From Terriglobia bacterium (GTDB lineage Bacteria; Acidobacteriota; Terriglobia; Terriglobales; Acidobacteriaceae), in contig JAIQGL010000005.1 in NCBI GenBank assembly GCA_020072585.1, positions 148,065 through 212,064 of the forward strand: a stretch of 64,000 nucleotides of DNA. The letters run 5' to 3'. The position numbers and the translations under genes were made by a program. Shown here in pieces: positions 20,745 to 29,018 of this stretch (position 1 is its first letter; each line of letters begins with the position of its first letter). The notes under the pieces were generated by a model. That model did not search any database, was not told where the DNA came from, and saw nothing but the letters and a program-made list of their open reading frames with translations.

Positions 20745-22736
20745 GTGATCGGCTTTGACAAAAATGTCTGCACAGATTTGGAAGCGGGACTTAGCCGTGA
20801 ATGGCTGGAGACGAATGGACTCGGCGGCTTTGCCTGCGGCACCATCGCCGGCGCCAACACGCGACGTTATCATGGTCTCCTCACAGCGGCGCTAAATCCG
20901 CCCGGCGGCCGTATCCTTCTGCTCTCGAAGCTGGAAGAAACGCTGGTTATCGGAAACCAGCGGATCAACCTCTCAACCAACGAATATGCGGGCGCAATTT
21001 ATCCTGAAGGCTATCTTTTGCTGGCCGGATTCCGGCTTGATCCCTTCCCGACCTGGACCTTTGAAGTGGAAGGCCTGCGGCTGGAAAAAACTGTCTTTAT
21101 GCCGCAGGGCAGCAACACCGTGCAGGTCGAATACAAGTTGCTTCAAGCTCCATCAGGAATTGAGCTCACGCTGGAACTAAGACCGTTGATTGCTTTTCGC
21201 GACTATCACTCCACCACACATGAGAACGGCGCCTTGAATGCCATATTTGACAACGTGGCAAATTCTGCCAGCCTGCAACCTTACGCGGGACTGCCACGGC
21301 TTTACTTCGCCCACGATGCCGATCAACTTCAGGACCAGGGTTATTGGTATAAAAATTTCCTCTATCGTGTGGAGCGGGAACGGGAACTGGATTTTGAGGA
21401 AGACCTGTTCAATCCGTTCGTGCTCTCATGGAAGCTCGGCAAAAAAAATGGCGCCAGGGTGATTGCTTCAACCGGGCAGCAAGATATCTTTCAGGCTGCT
21501 GCCATTCGTAAGGCCGAGTTGCAACGCCGCCAGCGGATTGTGGCTTCGGTTCCGGTGGATGATTCTCTGGTGTGCACGCTGACTGCCGCGGCAGACAAGT
21601 ATCTGGTGCGCCGGAGTAAGGATTGGACGATCATCGCAGGTTATCCCTGGTTCACTGACTGGGGTCGAGACACCATGATCTCGCTGCCCGGTCTCACACT
21701 GTTCACGGGCAGAGCTGATATTGCCAAAAGCATTCTGCAAAACTTTGCTCGGCACACCGATATGGGCATGCTGCCGAATCGCTTTGTCGATTCCGGCGAA
21801 AAAGCGGAATTCAATACCGTGGACGCGACGCTCTGGTTCTTTGAGGCTGCGCGCGCCTACGCGGCGGCTACCCATGACTATGATTTCATTCGCCAGGATC
21901 TTTATGACGTTTTGAATCAGATCATCGAATTCCATATCAAGGGAACGCGCTACAACATCAAGATGTCTGACGACGGCCTTCTCAATGGCGGCATTCCCGG
22001 CGCGCAACTGACCTGGATGGACGCTAAGATTGGCGATTGGGTAGTGACTCCCCGAAGCGGTAAACCCGTGGAGGTCCAGGCGCTCTGGTATAACGCACTG
22101 CGGACGATGGAAGGTCTGGCGGAACGTTTTGGTGATGTTAAGCAGCGGAAAAAATATGCAGGCCTGGCATCCATGGCCAATGAGACGTTCAATCGTGTTT
22201 TCTGGAACAATGAAGCACGCTGCCTTTATGACGTTGTCAATGGCGACCTGCCCGATGCATCCATTCGTCCAAACCAGATCTTCGCAGTCAGTCTTCATCA
22301 CTCCATGCTGGTGCCAGAGCGTGCTCGCGCGATTGTGGAGATCGTGGAGCGTGAACTCTTAACTCCTGTTGGCCTCCGTACCCTCAGCCCCTCTGACCCG
22401 CGATATAAAGCCAGCTACGAGGGTAATCAATATAGCCGAGACTCTGCTTACCACCAGGGCACGGTATGGCCGTGGTTGCTTGGGCCTTTCGTCTCGGCGT
22501 ATGTGCGGATAAATGGGGGAACGGCGGAGTCGCGGGCACGTGCTCACGATCTGCTGCGTGGCATTGAGCAACATCTCACAGAAGCTGGGCTGGGACAAAT
22601 TTCAGAGATATTTGACGGAGATCCTCCGCATCACCCTCGCGGCTGCTTCGCGCAGGCCTGGAGTGTGGCCGAAGTATTGCGTGCGCTGTGTGAAGACGTT
22701 TATCAAACAAGTGCGCCGACTGCACAGGAGCCGTAA
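20745..22736 (+). CDS. Glycogen-debranching enzyme (amylo-alpha-1,6-glucosidase family)
   Basis: 663 residues from a GTG start with AGAGG upstream. The N-terminal domain has the family opening (REWLETNGLGGFACGTIAG, NTRRYHGLLTAAL). The C-terminal alpha/alpha barrel has AGYPWFTDWGRDTMISLPGL, FNTVDATLWFFEAARAY, LTWMDAKIGDWVVTPRSGKPVE and YHQGTVWPWLLGPF, which are the active-site loops of this family. It hydrolyses the alpha-1,6 branch points left by glycogen phosphorylase and acts in the cytoplasm. Length is normal and the gene is intact. It is monocistronic here. Confidence 0.93.
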   Translation: MIGFDKNVCTDLEAGLSREWLETNGLGGFACGTIAGANTRRYHGLLTAALNPPGGRILLLSKLEETLVIGNQRINLSTNEYAGAIYPEGYLLLAGFRLDPFPTWTFEVEGLRLEKTVFMPQGSNTVQVEYKLLQAPSGIELTLELRPLIAFRDYHSTTHENGALNAIFDNVANSASLQPYAGLPRLYFAHDADQLQDQGYWYKNFLYRVERERELDFEEDLFNPFVLSWKLGKKNGARVIASTGQQDIFQAAAIRKAELQRRQRIVASVPVDDSLVCTLTAAADKYLVRRSKDWTIIAGYPWFTDWGRDTMISLPGLTLFTGRADIAKSILQNFARHTDMGMLPNRFVDSGEKAEFNTVDATLWFFEAARAYAAATHDYDFIRQDLYDVLNQIIEFHIKGTRYNIKMSDDGLLNGGIPGAQLTWMDAKIGDWVVTPRSGKPVEVQALWYNALRTMEGLAERFGDVKQRKKYAGLASMANETFNRVFWNNEARCLYDVVNGDLPDASIRPNQIFAVSLHHSMLVPERARAIVEIVERELLTPVGLRTLSPSDPRYKASYEGNQYSRDSAYHQGTVWPWLLGPFVSAYVRINGGTAESRARAHDLLRGIEQHLTEAGLGQISEIFDGDPPHHPRGCFAQAWSVAEVLRALCEDVYQTSAPTAQEP

Positions 22737-23082
22737 CGGTTCATCGTCGTCAGAACATCGGAGTGGCCATCAAACCTCTGTTTGCACACCCAACCATGGT
22801 TCCCAAGGTCATCAATGGAGAGTCCGGCAGGCGTGCCGCAAGGCATATCAGCCAGGATCATAATGTCAATCGCCTGCCCTACGGGATGCAAATGATCGCG
22901 CCTTAACCAATCGGTATAACAGGTCTAGCAGCTATAAACTCAGCCGCCCGGGCTGAGGAAGCAAATCCTAAGCCCATGATTAATAAGAACTTAAGACGGC
23001 TCGACGGCGGATGAGAATTTCTAATCATGGGTTAACGGGCCTCTAATCTCGCAATGTCATTCTTGCCACGAGCAAAAGCTCT
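22737..23082. other. Intergenic stretch with an inverted repeat upstream of the small Asp-rich protein gene
   Basis: No supported gene. A perfect 10-base inverted repeat, CCCATGATTA (22973-22982) and TAATCATGGG (23022-23031), brackets about 39 bases. The left arm overlaps the GATTAATA-N4-CTTAA element that recurs near 31230. Confidence 0.6.
22978..22994 (+). promoter_or_regulatory. GATTAATA-N4-CTTAA element, copy 1
   Basis: GATTAATA (22978-22985) and CTTAA (22990-22994) occur 105 bases before the start of the small Asp-rich protein gene at 23083. The same spaced pair lies 85 bases before its paralogue at 31312. It could be a promoter or operator common to both; this is inference from the shared position. 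Confidence 0.4.
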
Positions 23083-23397
23083 ATGTCTGGCTTCTGGCAC
23101 AAAACGTTGCGTGGTCCGGTGGTGGCGGTGATGCTCCTTCTCACTGCTGCGGCACCCTTATTCACCATCTCCGTCGACAATGACGATGATGATGACACGC
23201 CGCCAATCACGGTAGAAATGAATCTTGTCGCTCCAGCAAGAAAGAGCGCTCCATCCTCAGTGAACGAAACAACGCACCAGACAACCACAACCGGACACAG
23301 AGTATCTTTTGGTAAGGCAGCGGTTACTTCACATCATCAGCCAACGCTGAACCAGGGCATGGGTTCGCCCCAGTTGGTTGTCCCCCTAAGAACTTAG
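23083..23397 (+). CDS. Small secreted Asp-rich protein, copy 1
   Basis: 104 residues. A hydrophobic signal or anchor segment (GPVVAVMLLLTAAAPLFTIS) is followed by an acidic run and a conserved-looking block (DNDDDDDTPPITVEMNLV), a variable polar middle, and the C-terminus GSPQLVVPLRT. The paralogue at 31312-31629 keeps the acidic block (DDDDDTPPVTVELNLV) and the identical last 11 residues, but its middle is unrelated. Conservation at both ends suggests a real, constrained protein. I know no family for it. It precedes the diheme-peroxidase gene set by about 300 bases. The acidic stretch could bind cations; no function is claimed. Confidence 0.75.
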   Translation: MSGFWHKTLRGPVVAVMLLLTAAAPLFTISVDNDDDDDTPPITVEMNLVAPARKSAPSSVNETTHQTTTTGHRVSFGKAAVTSHHQPTLNQGMGSPQLVVPLRT

Positions 23398-23707
23398 AAC
23401 TTCATCTCTTCGCATACTCCTGAACCGTGGCAACGCAACTGGTTGACGCAGTAACGTCAACGTATCAAAAGCGTTTGAATAACTGCCGCCCGGCTCAATC
23501 CGTTCAAAAACAATTTAGCTCAGCTTTAAACCGAAAGCGGGACTCACGTTCGCAAGCGCGATGACACATTGAGCATGAGCATTCGCGTGAGAGATCCCGC
23601 CGATTCAAAGCCGGATACACGCGCCCTGTCCAGAAGGAAGGGATTTATGAGACGGCTCAGGGAAAAAGCTGCACTCGAGCAATTCATTTTGTTGCAGGAG
23701 AAAAACG
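23398..23707 (+). promoter_or_regulatory. Leader region before the diheme peroxidase-like gene, with a long stem-loop
   Basis: No gene is supported. GCGGGA-CTCACG (23537-23548) pairs with CGTGAG-(AGA)-TCCCGC (23586-23600), giving a 12-pair stem with a 3-base bulge and a 37-base loop. A 27-base stretch at 23491-23517 resembles one at 31695-31721 in the equivalent position after the paralogous small gene. Confidence 0.4.
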
Positions 23708-26323
23708 ATGAAATCGTCTTCCGGGACCCTGGCATTTTTTCGAATTTTCGTATTGATTGTGGCCGTCATAGCGGCCTTTGGGTATTACGGGCACGTACGC
23801 GCACAGAATAAGGATGCCAAAGGCATCATCGTTCTCCCGCTTCGGCCCATGGCGCCTCTGTCTAGTGTTCCCGTTCCGCCGGTGTACGGCATGGATGGGA
23901 TCCTGGCAGACAAAACAGCGGCAATCGCTCTTGGCAAAGCTCTTTTCTGGGACATGCAGGCAGGCAGCGATGACGTGCAGGCTTGTGCCAGTTGCCATTT
24001 CAATGCCGGCGCAGATAGCCGCCCAGCCAATACGCTCAATCCAGGCCAGGCCGGTGGTGATAACAATTTTGCAATCGGGCCCCAGGTGTCGGGCGTTACC
24101 GGCCCGAACCACTTCCTGAATCCCGGCACATCCGGCGCAGGGTTCGGTGGCTACCATGATGGCGATTTCCCCTTTCATAAGCTGGCAAATGCCGACAATC
24201 GCGTGAATATTGTGGCCGACGTTAATGATGTGGCTGGCTCACAAGGCGTTTTTGCTGCCACGCATGCCCAGGTCACTGTTACCGGCGGCCAGGAGATCGG
24301 GGGTGGATCAGGTTCCGGCTCTGGAGGAACCACGTCCAAATGCCAATCCAGTGATTCCGACGAAGATGGAGACCAGGGAATCACGCCGACATTTGGCGGG
24401 AACAGCCAGGGAGAATTACACCGTCCCCGTAAGATGGTGAACAGAAATGACTGTTCGCAACAGACACAAAATCAGCCTCGTACGCTGACGATTGCAGCAC
24501 GGAACAGTGTGGAGACTTCCACTTCAATTCCTGACCCGGTCTTTTCGTACCCGGACCCCAGCGACACAACCAAACGCACCAATACTCGAAAAGTTACCGG
24601 CCGCAACACTCCCAGCGCAGTGAACGCGGTCTTCAACTTCCGTAACTTCTGGGACGGCCGCGCGCAGAACGTCTGCAATGGCAACAATCCGTTCGGCGCC
24701 CGCGATGCGCAAGCTCATCTTGTCATTGCCGATGCCACCACGGAACAGATTGGCCCGGCATTCGTTGCCATGAAAAATTCCGCATTGTGCTCGCAAGCGC
24801 TGGGGCCGATCCTCAGCTCCGTCGAAATGTCGTCTGATGATCGAAACTTCCATCAAGTCGGCAAGAAGCTGCTCGCGCGCAAGCCGCTGGGAAAACAAGT
24901 CGTAGACCCCACGGACAGCGTTCTTGGAACTATGTCTGCTTCGCCCAACAAGGGCCTGAACATTGCCTATTCAGAATTGATTCAGAAGGCATTTCAGCCG
25001 GAATGGTGGCGGTTCTCGCGCCATCTGTGCGTTTCCAGTGATGGCAGCATTGCCACCACCGTTGTTCCTGTTCAGTTTGATACTTGCCCCGCAGGAACGC
25101 AGAACTACACCCAGATGGAATACAACTTCTCGCTCTTCTGGGGCGTGGCCATTCAGATGTACGAGAGTACCCTGATCGCCGACCAGACACCTCTGGACAA
25201 ATTTCTGGAACAACAGAAAAGTTACACTCTGGTTGGCGACAACCTGAAGAACTTCTACACCATTCAGCTCGAACCGAATATCAACCCTTTTACAATTTCA
25301 GTCGTCGAACTCGATCCGCGAAATGACTTCAGCGATCAGGAAGTCTACGCATTTGATCTGGGCTACGGTGTTGTCGGGGGAGAAGGCATCACCCAGGGCA
25401 CTGTCAATTACGCGACCGGCGAAGTGAAGCTGTTCTTTGACGTTCCGCCGAAAGCAACCTTCCCGGTCCGAATCAACTATTCTGTTGGTCCCACACCCCT
25501 TACACGGGGCCAGCTTCGCGGACTCCTGCTCTTCAATACCAAAGGCCGCTGCGTTGTATGCCATGGCGGACCGGAGCTTTCCAACGCCGCCGTTGATACG
25601 GTCACACCGAACCCTCTGGAGCGTATGATCCAGGGTGATTTGAGCGTGCGTGTCTATGACACGGGTTATTACCACATCGGCGTGCGACCGGGCGTGGAAG
25701 ACGGAGGTTTGGCAGGAGCTGATCCTGTTGCCGGCCAGCCACTCTCCCATGGCGAATATCAGCGGCAGCGCGTCTGCAATGATCCATCTCTCGTCTTGAT
25801 GATTCCCGGACGCCCGGGCGACGGGATTACCCAGGCGCCGCTGAGCTGTGGAGACGACATTGCGCGCACCGGCTTCTTTAAAGCTCCGCAGCTCCGCAAC
25901 ATCGCCCTCACCGCTCCGTATTTCCATAACGGAAGCCAGCTGACCCTGGAGCAGGTGGTTGAGTTCTATAACCGTGGCGGCGATTACAATTCCGGCGCCG
26001 AACTGAAAATCATGGATCCGGACATCGATCTCATTGGATTCACACTCCAGGAGAAAAAAGATCTCGTGGATTTTCTGCGCAATGGTTTGACTGATCCGCG
26101 GACGGTTGCGCAAGCGGCGCCATTTGACCATCCCGAACTGGTAGTGCCGTACGGCCACACCGTGGCGGCAAATGACTATCCGATCCAGAAAGATCCCAAG
26201 CATCCAGGACAGGCCATGGACGGCCACATGCAGATTCCGGCTGTAGGCAAAAATGGCGGCAAACCGTTCCCAACATTCCTGGAAAACATGTTGAGTCTTA
26301 AGAACGGGGGGACGAACCAATGA
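23708..26323 (+). CDS. Very long diheme cytochrome c peroxidase/MauG-like protein
   Basis: 871 residues with an N-terminal signal or anchor (IFVLIVAVIAAFGYYGHV) and a ribosome site CAGGAG upstream. Two CXXCH haem motifs are present: CASCH at residues 93-97, preceded by ALGKALFWDMQAGSDDVQ, the classic start of these enzymes, and CVVCH at 615-619. The end has TGFFKAPQLRNIALTAPYFHNGSQLTLEQVVEFYNRGG, again diagnostic. Family members are usually 300-400 residues with the two haems much closer. Here about 500 residues separate them, including a Gly/Ser-rich stretch with DSDEDGD and a beta-rich region. It is exported to the periplasm. Peroxidase activity is possible, but a special oxidase role is equally likely. 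Confidence 0.85.
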   Translation: MKSSSGTLAFFRIFVLIVAVIAAFGYYGHVRAQNKDAKGIIVLPLRPMAPLSSVPVPPVYGMDGILADKTAAIALGKALFWDMQAGSDDVQACASCHFNAGADSRPANTLNPGQAGGDNNFAIGPQVSGVTGPNHFLNPGTSGAGFGGYHDGDFPFHKLANADNRVNIVADVNDVAGSQGVFAATHAQVTVTGGQEIGGGSGSGSGGTTSKCQSSDSDEDGDQGITPTFGGNSQGELHRPRKMVNRNDCSQQTQNQPRTLTIAARNSVETSTSIPDPVFSYPDPSDTTKRTNTRKVTGRNTPSAVNAVFNFRNFWDGRAQNVCNGNNPFGARDAQAHLVIADATTEQIGPAFVAMKNSALCSQALGPILSSVEMSSDDRNFHQVGKKLLARKPLGKQVVDPTDSVLGTMSASPNKGLNIAYSELIQKAFQPEWWRFSRHLCVSSDGSIATTVVPVQFDTCPAGTQNYTQMEYNFSLFWGVAIQMYESTLIADQTPLDKFLEQQKSYTLVGDNLKNFYTIQLEPNINPFTISVVELDPRNDFSDQEVYAFDLGYGVVGGEGITQGTVNYATGEVKLFFDVPPKATFPVRINYSVGPTPLTRGQLRGLLLFNTKGRCVVCHGGPELSNAAVDTVTPNPLERMIQGDLSVRVYDTGYYHIGVRPGVEDGGLAGADPVAGQPLSHGEYQRQRVCNDPSLVLMIPGRPGDGITQAPLSCGDDIARTGFFKAPQLRNIALTAPYFHNGSQLTLEQVVEFYNRGGDYNSGAELKIMDPDIDLIGFTLQEKKDLVDFLRNGLTDPRTVAQAAPFDHPELVVPYGHTVAANDYPIQKDPKHPGQAMDGHMQIPAVGKNGGKPFPTFLENMLSLKNGGTNQ

Positions 26324-26394
26324 AGATCCCATCAGCAAAGCCAGAGCAGTACCAAGCAAGGGGTAATCGCAGTTTGACGGAAGGAGTTTCTCTA

Positions 26395-28926
26395 ATGAGG
26401 GTATTCGAGCAAACAAAGTTTTTGAAGTTAGCGGGAGCAGTACTGCTGCTGATGTTCGCTATGACGGCGAATTCCTGGGCGCAGTGGCCTGCACCGGTCG
26501 TCCCCCCCGCGCCGGCGCAGGTCCCCGCTTATGCACCACCAGCAACCGGGTTTGAAATGACCGGTTTTATTGAGTACGCGTCAGTGGACCAGATGTGTCT
26601 GCCGAACGCAGATCCAACGCCGCTCAACCCGCCAAAGCCGGATGGTTGTAAGACCGCCGGAGGCTACATCCAGGTGAATGGCATGACCGTGCGGGTTCCT
26701 TCGAACACGGTCGTGCAGTTCCCGGCCAACACGCTCACCTGGGAAGAAGTTTTCGAACTCAATCCCACGGGAGTAGCAGGTGAATCCGGTATGGCCCTGG
26801 CCGATACGGTTCGTTTACCCGGAACTTTTGAAGCCACCGTGCTGGGCAATATTGTGGACGGGAAATATATCTCCGGCCTGGTCTTTCTCTCGCAATCGTC
26901 TTTGATGGGCTTCCAGGGCTTCATTGAAAGCTTTGACTACGCCAATGGCATTGCCATTATCAACGGCTACCGCGTGCAGATTAACGATCCGGCGAGCAAG
27001 TTCAGCGTTGGGTTTCCGGGTTGGGACCCCAAGTACCTGCAGGACGAGCGTTTCTCCATCGACGAGAACAACCCGACGATCAAGACTGAGACTGGATACC
27101 CGGTTTGCATACCCCGCACCGATCCTCTGGTGCTCGATGATGCGCTTTGCCCACAGAGAAATCGGCCGCGCGATGGAGTGGGTGGCGTACTCAGAATCTT
27201 CACCATGGATCCGGTGATCGATCCGGCCACCGGCCTTCCGCCGGTTGGATTCAATGGTGACCCAACACAGCCACCAACCGATCCAACTGTATTTGCTCCG
27301 CTGGAAGTAGGTGACTGGGTTGACGTGGGCGGAACCCTGCTTCTGGACGCAAATGGATCGCCTTATATTCTTGCGCACACCATTTCGGCCAACCTGGGTA
27401 TCTTTACGTTTCCCGGCACCGATCCAGCTTACGTCGCTATTGATGTGATTCTTGAAGGCACCGGCGGCGTCGCCAACCCTGCATTTCCGCAGGAAGCCGG
27501 TATCCGCACAAAGATGGAAGGCTTTACAACGGACGATAGCCGCGGCATCGATACATATGCGATCGACATCGATTGCAACGGCCGGGACATAGTTCGTCTT
27601 CCCCTCTGGGCAGCGAACTTCCCGGTTGATCCGGGCCCGCCAGCCGGAGCAGTCCGTGGCCGGTGGCGTTGGCGTCCGAACGGCGGCAACTTCCTGCCGC
27701 CAGCAATGATCGTTGGAGCTTCTGTTTCCGGCAGCGTACCTGCTGTATGGAACCCGACTCTGGACATTCTGGCCAACCAGTATCAGGCGCCGAACTTTGA
27801 ATTCATATTCGCAGAAAATCTCGGCATTGGTAATCCGATGGTCGCGTTTAACTTCCGTGACATTCCGTTCCTTGTAAACGGCATCGGTACCTGGCCTCCC
27901 GCTGACAATATTCTGCAAGGTGCGGCCGGCAATCCAAATGGCTTCACTAATCAAGTGATTGGTGGGCTGAACCCGTTTCCGGATGTTAATCCTCCAGCAG
28001 AGAGCTGCCAGACCGCGGTGGGAACAGCGCAAGCCACCGCAGTCGCTGACTGGTTTGTAACCACGCCTGGTAACCAGCCCGCTCCGGTAGCTACTGGCTC
28101 AATCGTAAGCTTGACCTCTGCTGGCAGCAGCCCGGCCAACGGTCCCTTCCTGTGGGAGCAGATCGTTACTCCTGGTCAGCCGATTGTGACCATTACCAAC
28201 CCAACCGCGCCGATCGCAACCTTTATAGCGCCGGTTGTGGCTTCACCCACGAACCTGACTTTCCGTTTGACCGTCGGCGGAAACAATACGACGATTGCCG
28301 GCTTTGCGAACGTGATCATCGCGATCAACCCAGCAGCGCCGAATACTCCGATTGCTGTAACAGCAACCTCGGCTCCAGCAAACCCTGTAGCCAGCGGTGC
28401 GGCTGTTACGCTTACCGCAACGGCAATTTCTCCGGCAGGCGGCAACGTTACCTTTACCTGGGTAGCCCCGGCCGGCATTGTGCTCACACCTGCGGCGGTG
28501 GATGGCTCAGTGCAGACCTTCACTGCGCCCATCGTACCAACGCTGGCTGGCCCCACTTCGCTCGTGTTCACCGTGACGGCCCATAGCGATGCGGCGGGAG
28601 CTGTGGACGGGTCCACAACCGTGACCGTCATTGTGAATCCGCAGGTTGACGATGTCACGATCACCTCAGTGGTTTACCGCCAGGCCAAAGCGCGCCTGGT
28701 GATTACCGCCACTGACGTGACCCCGAACGTATTTCTCACGGTCACCCTTGACGTCATAAACCAGGCAACAGGCTTGCCCTGGACTGGCGTGATGGGGCCG
28801 GCGATTCCCGCAGCGCCGGGAACGTTCTCTATCACGTTCTCCAACATTGCGGCTCCGAACCTGGTCACAATCACTTCCAGTGGTGGTGGCTCGGCTACTT
28901 CGGGCATTACGCTGTTGCGGCAGTAA
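26395..28926 (+). CDS. Large secreted protein with beta-barrel-like repeats and Ig-like C-terminus
   Basis: 843 residues from ATG 26395, chosen because GGAAGGAG lies 8 bases upstream and a clean signal peptide follows (LAGAVLLLMFAMTANSWAQ); an in-frame start at 26320 would overlap the previous stop. Residues about 35-420 contain small beta modules (GGYIQVNGMTVRVPSNTVV, VGDWVDVGGTLLLDANG) like the DUF5666-type folds of secreted proteins. Residues about 540-770 are Ala/Thr/Val-rich Ig- or PKD-like domains. The sequence ends in a short beta domain. It is secreted, probably structural or binding, and co-transcribed with the peroxidase-like gene 71 bases upstream. No catalytic motif is seen. Confidence 0.7.
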   Translation: MRVFEQTKFLKLAGAVLLLMFAMTANSWAQWPAPVVPPAPAQVPAYAPPATGFEMTGFIEYASVDQMCLPNADPTPLNPPKPDGCKTAGGYIQVNGMTVRVPSNTVVQFPANTLTWEEVFELNPTGVAGESGMALADTVRLPGTFEATVLGNIVDGKYISGLVFLSQSSLMGFQGFIESFDYANGIAIINGYRVQINDPASKFSVGFPGWDPKYLQDERFSIDENNPTIKTETGYPVCIPRTDPLVLDDALCPQRNRPRDGVGGVLRIFTMDPVIDPATGLPPVGFNGDPTQPPTDPTVFAPLEVGDWVDVGGTLLLDANGSPYILAHTISANLGIFTFPGTDPAYVAIDVILEGTGGVANPAFPQEAGIRTKMEGFTTDDSRGIDTYAIDIDCNGRDIVRLPLWAANFPVDPGPPAGAVRGRWRWRPNGGNFLPPAMIVGASVSGSVPAVWNPTLDILANQYQAPNFEFIFAENLGIGNPMVAFNFRDIPFLVNGIGTWPPADNILQGAAGNPNGFTNQVIGGLNPFPDVNPPAESCQTAVGTAQATAVADWFVTTPGNQPAPVATGSIVSLTSAGSSPANGPFLWEQIVTPGQPIVTITNPTAPIATFIAPVVASPTNLTFRLTVGGNNTTIAGFANVIIAINPAAPNTPIAVTATSAPANPVASGAAVTLTATAISPAGGNVTFTWVAPAGIVLTPAAVDGSVQTFTAPIVPTLAGPTSLVFTVTAHSDAAGAVDGSTTVTVIVNPQVDDVTITSVVYRQAKARLVITATDVTPNVFLTVTLDVINQATGLPWTGVMGPAIPAAPGTFSITFSNIAAPNLVTITSSGGGSATSGITLLRQ

Positions 28927-29018
28927 TTCAATCGGCTGCCGGACTTCGGTCTGGCAGCCTAACTCTTTCCGCTTCGCACATTCCGGGGTGAGGAGCAGCA
29001 AGGCAGATCTTAAGGAAG

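Noticed and set aside
21468..22301. Minus-strand open frame of 277 codons
   Set aside because: Shadow of the debranching-enzyme gene; low-complexity, no start site or family.
22703..22891. 62-codon minus-strand frame between the debranching enzyme and the small Asp-rich gene
   Set aside because: Overlaps the end of the debranching gene and lacks a convincing start; might be a fragment but cannot be supported.
25298..28032. Two long minus-strand open frames (372 and 405 codons)
   Set aside because: Antisense to the peroxidase-like gene and the large secreted protein; composition follows the sense codons.
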